The notes under the pieces: model-generated
What the model was told of the DNA's origin: nothing
What the model saw: only the letters and a program-made list of their open reading frames with translations
Databases searched by the model: none
Program-made: the position numbers and the translations under genes
Shown: one piece after another, positions 5,576 through 5,957 of the stretch
Layout: every line of letters begins with the position of its first letter
Numbering within the stretch: position 1 is the first letter of the stretch
Source of the DNA: Actinomycetes bacterium
Lineage (GTDB): Bacteria; Actinomycetota; Aquicultoria; CAJVYJ01; JAUVQD01
Direction: 5' to 3'
Assembly (NCBI GenBank): GCA_030598355.1
Contig: JAUVQD010000096.1
Span: forward strand, 1-5,957
Length of the DNA stretch: 5,957 nucleotides

Positions 5576-5802
5576 AAGAGTTGCTCGAATATTTAGCTCG
5601 AGCGCTTGTTGATAAACCAGACGAGGTGCGCGTCGAAGTAATCGAGGGCGATAAATCATTAATCCTCCAGCTTCATGTGGACGCCGAAGATGTCGGAAAA
5701 GTGATCGGGAAACAAGGCCGAATAGCAAAAGCAATTCGGACTGTGGTAAAGGCTTCAGCAGTTAGAGATGGCAAAAAAGCGATAGTTGAAATAATAGACT
5801 AA
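5572..5802 (+). CDS. khpA: KH-domain RNA-binding protein KhpA (YlqC family)
   Basis: The product is a 76-aa single KH domain. The GxxG loop that contacts RNA is IGKQGR (G46-K-Q-G49), followed by the helix IAKAIRTVVKASAV and the strand KKAIVEIID. In Gram-positive bacteria KhpA pairs with KhpB (Jag/EloR), binds many transcripts, and affects cell elongation and division; a khpB gene is not visible here. Position between rpsP and rimM is the classical one. The GTG start overlaps the rpsP stop (GTGA) and has AGGAGG at 5559-5564, 7 nt upstream. Length and sequence are ordinary for the family. Confidence 0.94.
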   Translation: MKELLEYLARALVDKPDEVRVEVIEGDKSLILQLHVDAEDVGKVIGKQGRIAKAIRTVVKASAVRDGKKAIVEIID

Positions 5803-5853
5803 CGCTCTTTATAGATATACATATTGACACAAGAAATTAACTAAAGAAGTTTA

Positions 5854-5957
5854 ATGGGCTCGAATAAACACTTGGCCGTAGGCCGCATTGTAAAGACGCA
5901 TGGGGTCAAAGGTCAGGTCGAAATATATGTCTTGACAGACAAACCGCAGCGCTTTAA
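5854..5957 (+). CDS. rimM: 16S rRNA processing protein RimM, 5' part only
   Basis: Thirty-four complete codons are present before the window ends, with no stop. The N-terminal RimM motif is clear: LAVGRIVKTHGVKGQVEIYVLTD, then KPQRF. RimM binds S19 and helps mature the head of the 30S subunit. The usual neighbours trmD and rplS would be expected beyond the edge. The ATG at 5854 lies 51 nt after the khpA stop, with only a weak AAAGAAG binding site. No good separate promoter is seen in the gap, so it is most likely transcribed with rpsP and khpA. Confidence 0.92.
   Translation, partial: MGSNKHLAVGRIVKTHGVKGQVEIYVLTDKPQRF

Noticed and set aside
5824..5855. TTGACA before rimM as a separate promoter
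   Set aside because: The -35 is perfect, but no -10-like sequence lies 16-18 nt downstream; TTTAAT at 5850 is 20 nt away and overlaps the start codon.

Overview
The window comes from a bacterium with roughly 45-50 % G+C. Its right half holds the conserved block ffh - rpsP - khpA - rimM, common in Gram-positive bacteria and their relatives (Actinomycetota, Bacillota, Chloroflexota). The S16 sequence, the TTG and GTG starts, the short stand-alone Lrp/AsnC-type protein and the apparently near-leaderless ffh would fit a deep, low-GC branch of Actinomycetota. That placement is inference from protein style, not from any search.

Left end (1-222): there is no convincing protein gene. On the + strand this stretch folds on paper into a compact RNA: a perfect 17-bp dyad, a three-way junction, and a long 3' hairpin. 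Three pairs are G-U only if the + strand is transcribed. A Shine-Dalgarno-like stretch near its 5' end is exactly complementary to the 3' hairpin, so two exclusive folds are possible. I do not recognise the RNA class. It is the best candidate here for something undescribed.

Accessory middle (223-3768): a minus-strand 82-aa RAM (Lrp/AsnC effector) domain protein faces the RNA. Divergent from it is a plus-strand pair, a seven-helix membrane SpoIIE/RsbU-type phosphatase followed 20 nt later by a metallo-beta-lactamase-fold hydrolase. A clear intrinsic terminator ends the pair, and it lies inside the 3' end of the convergent gene for a TPM-domain membrane (lipo)protein. The phosphatase presumably reads an unknown signal and dephosphorylates a partner encoded elsewhere, since no STAS or anti-sigma gene is visible here.

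Housekeeping right half (3802-5957): back-to-back promoters with -35 boxes 3 bp apart appear to drive the TPM gene leftwards and ffh rightwards. ffh (SRP GTPase) has no Shine-Dalgarno and starts about where its transcript should start. A consensus-like promoter before rpsP gives ribosomal protein S16 its own start of transcription. rpsP and khpA overlap by 4 nt (GTGA), and rimM (16S processing factor, cut by the window edge) follows. Together these genes serve ribosome assembly, RNA binding and co-translational membrane targeting.
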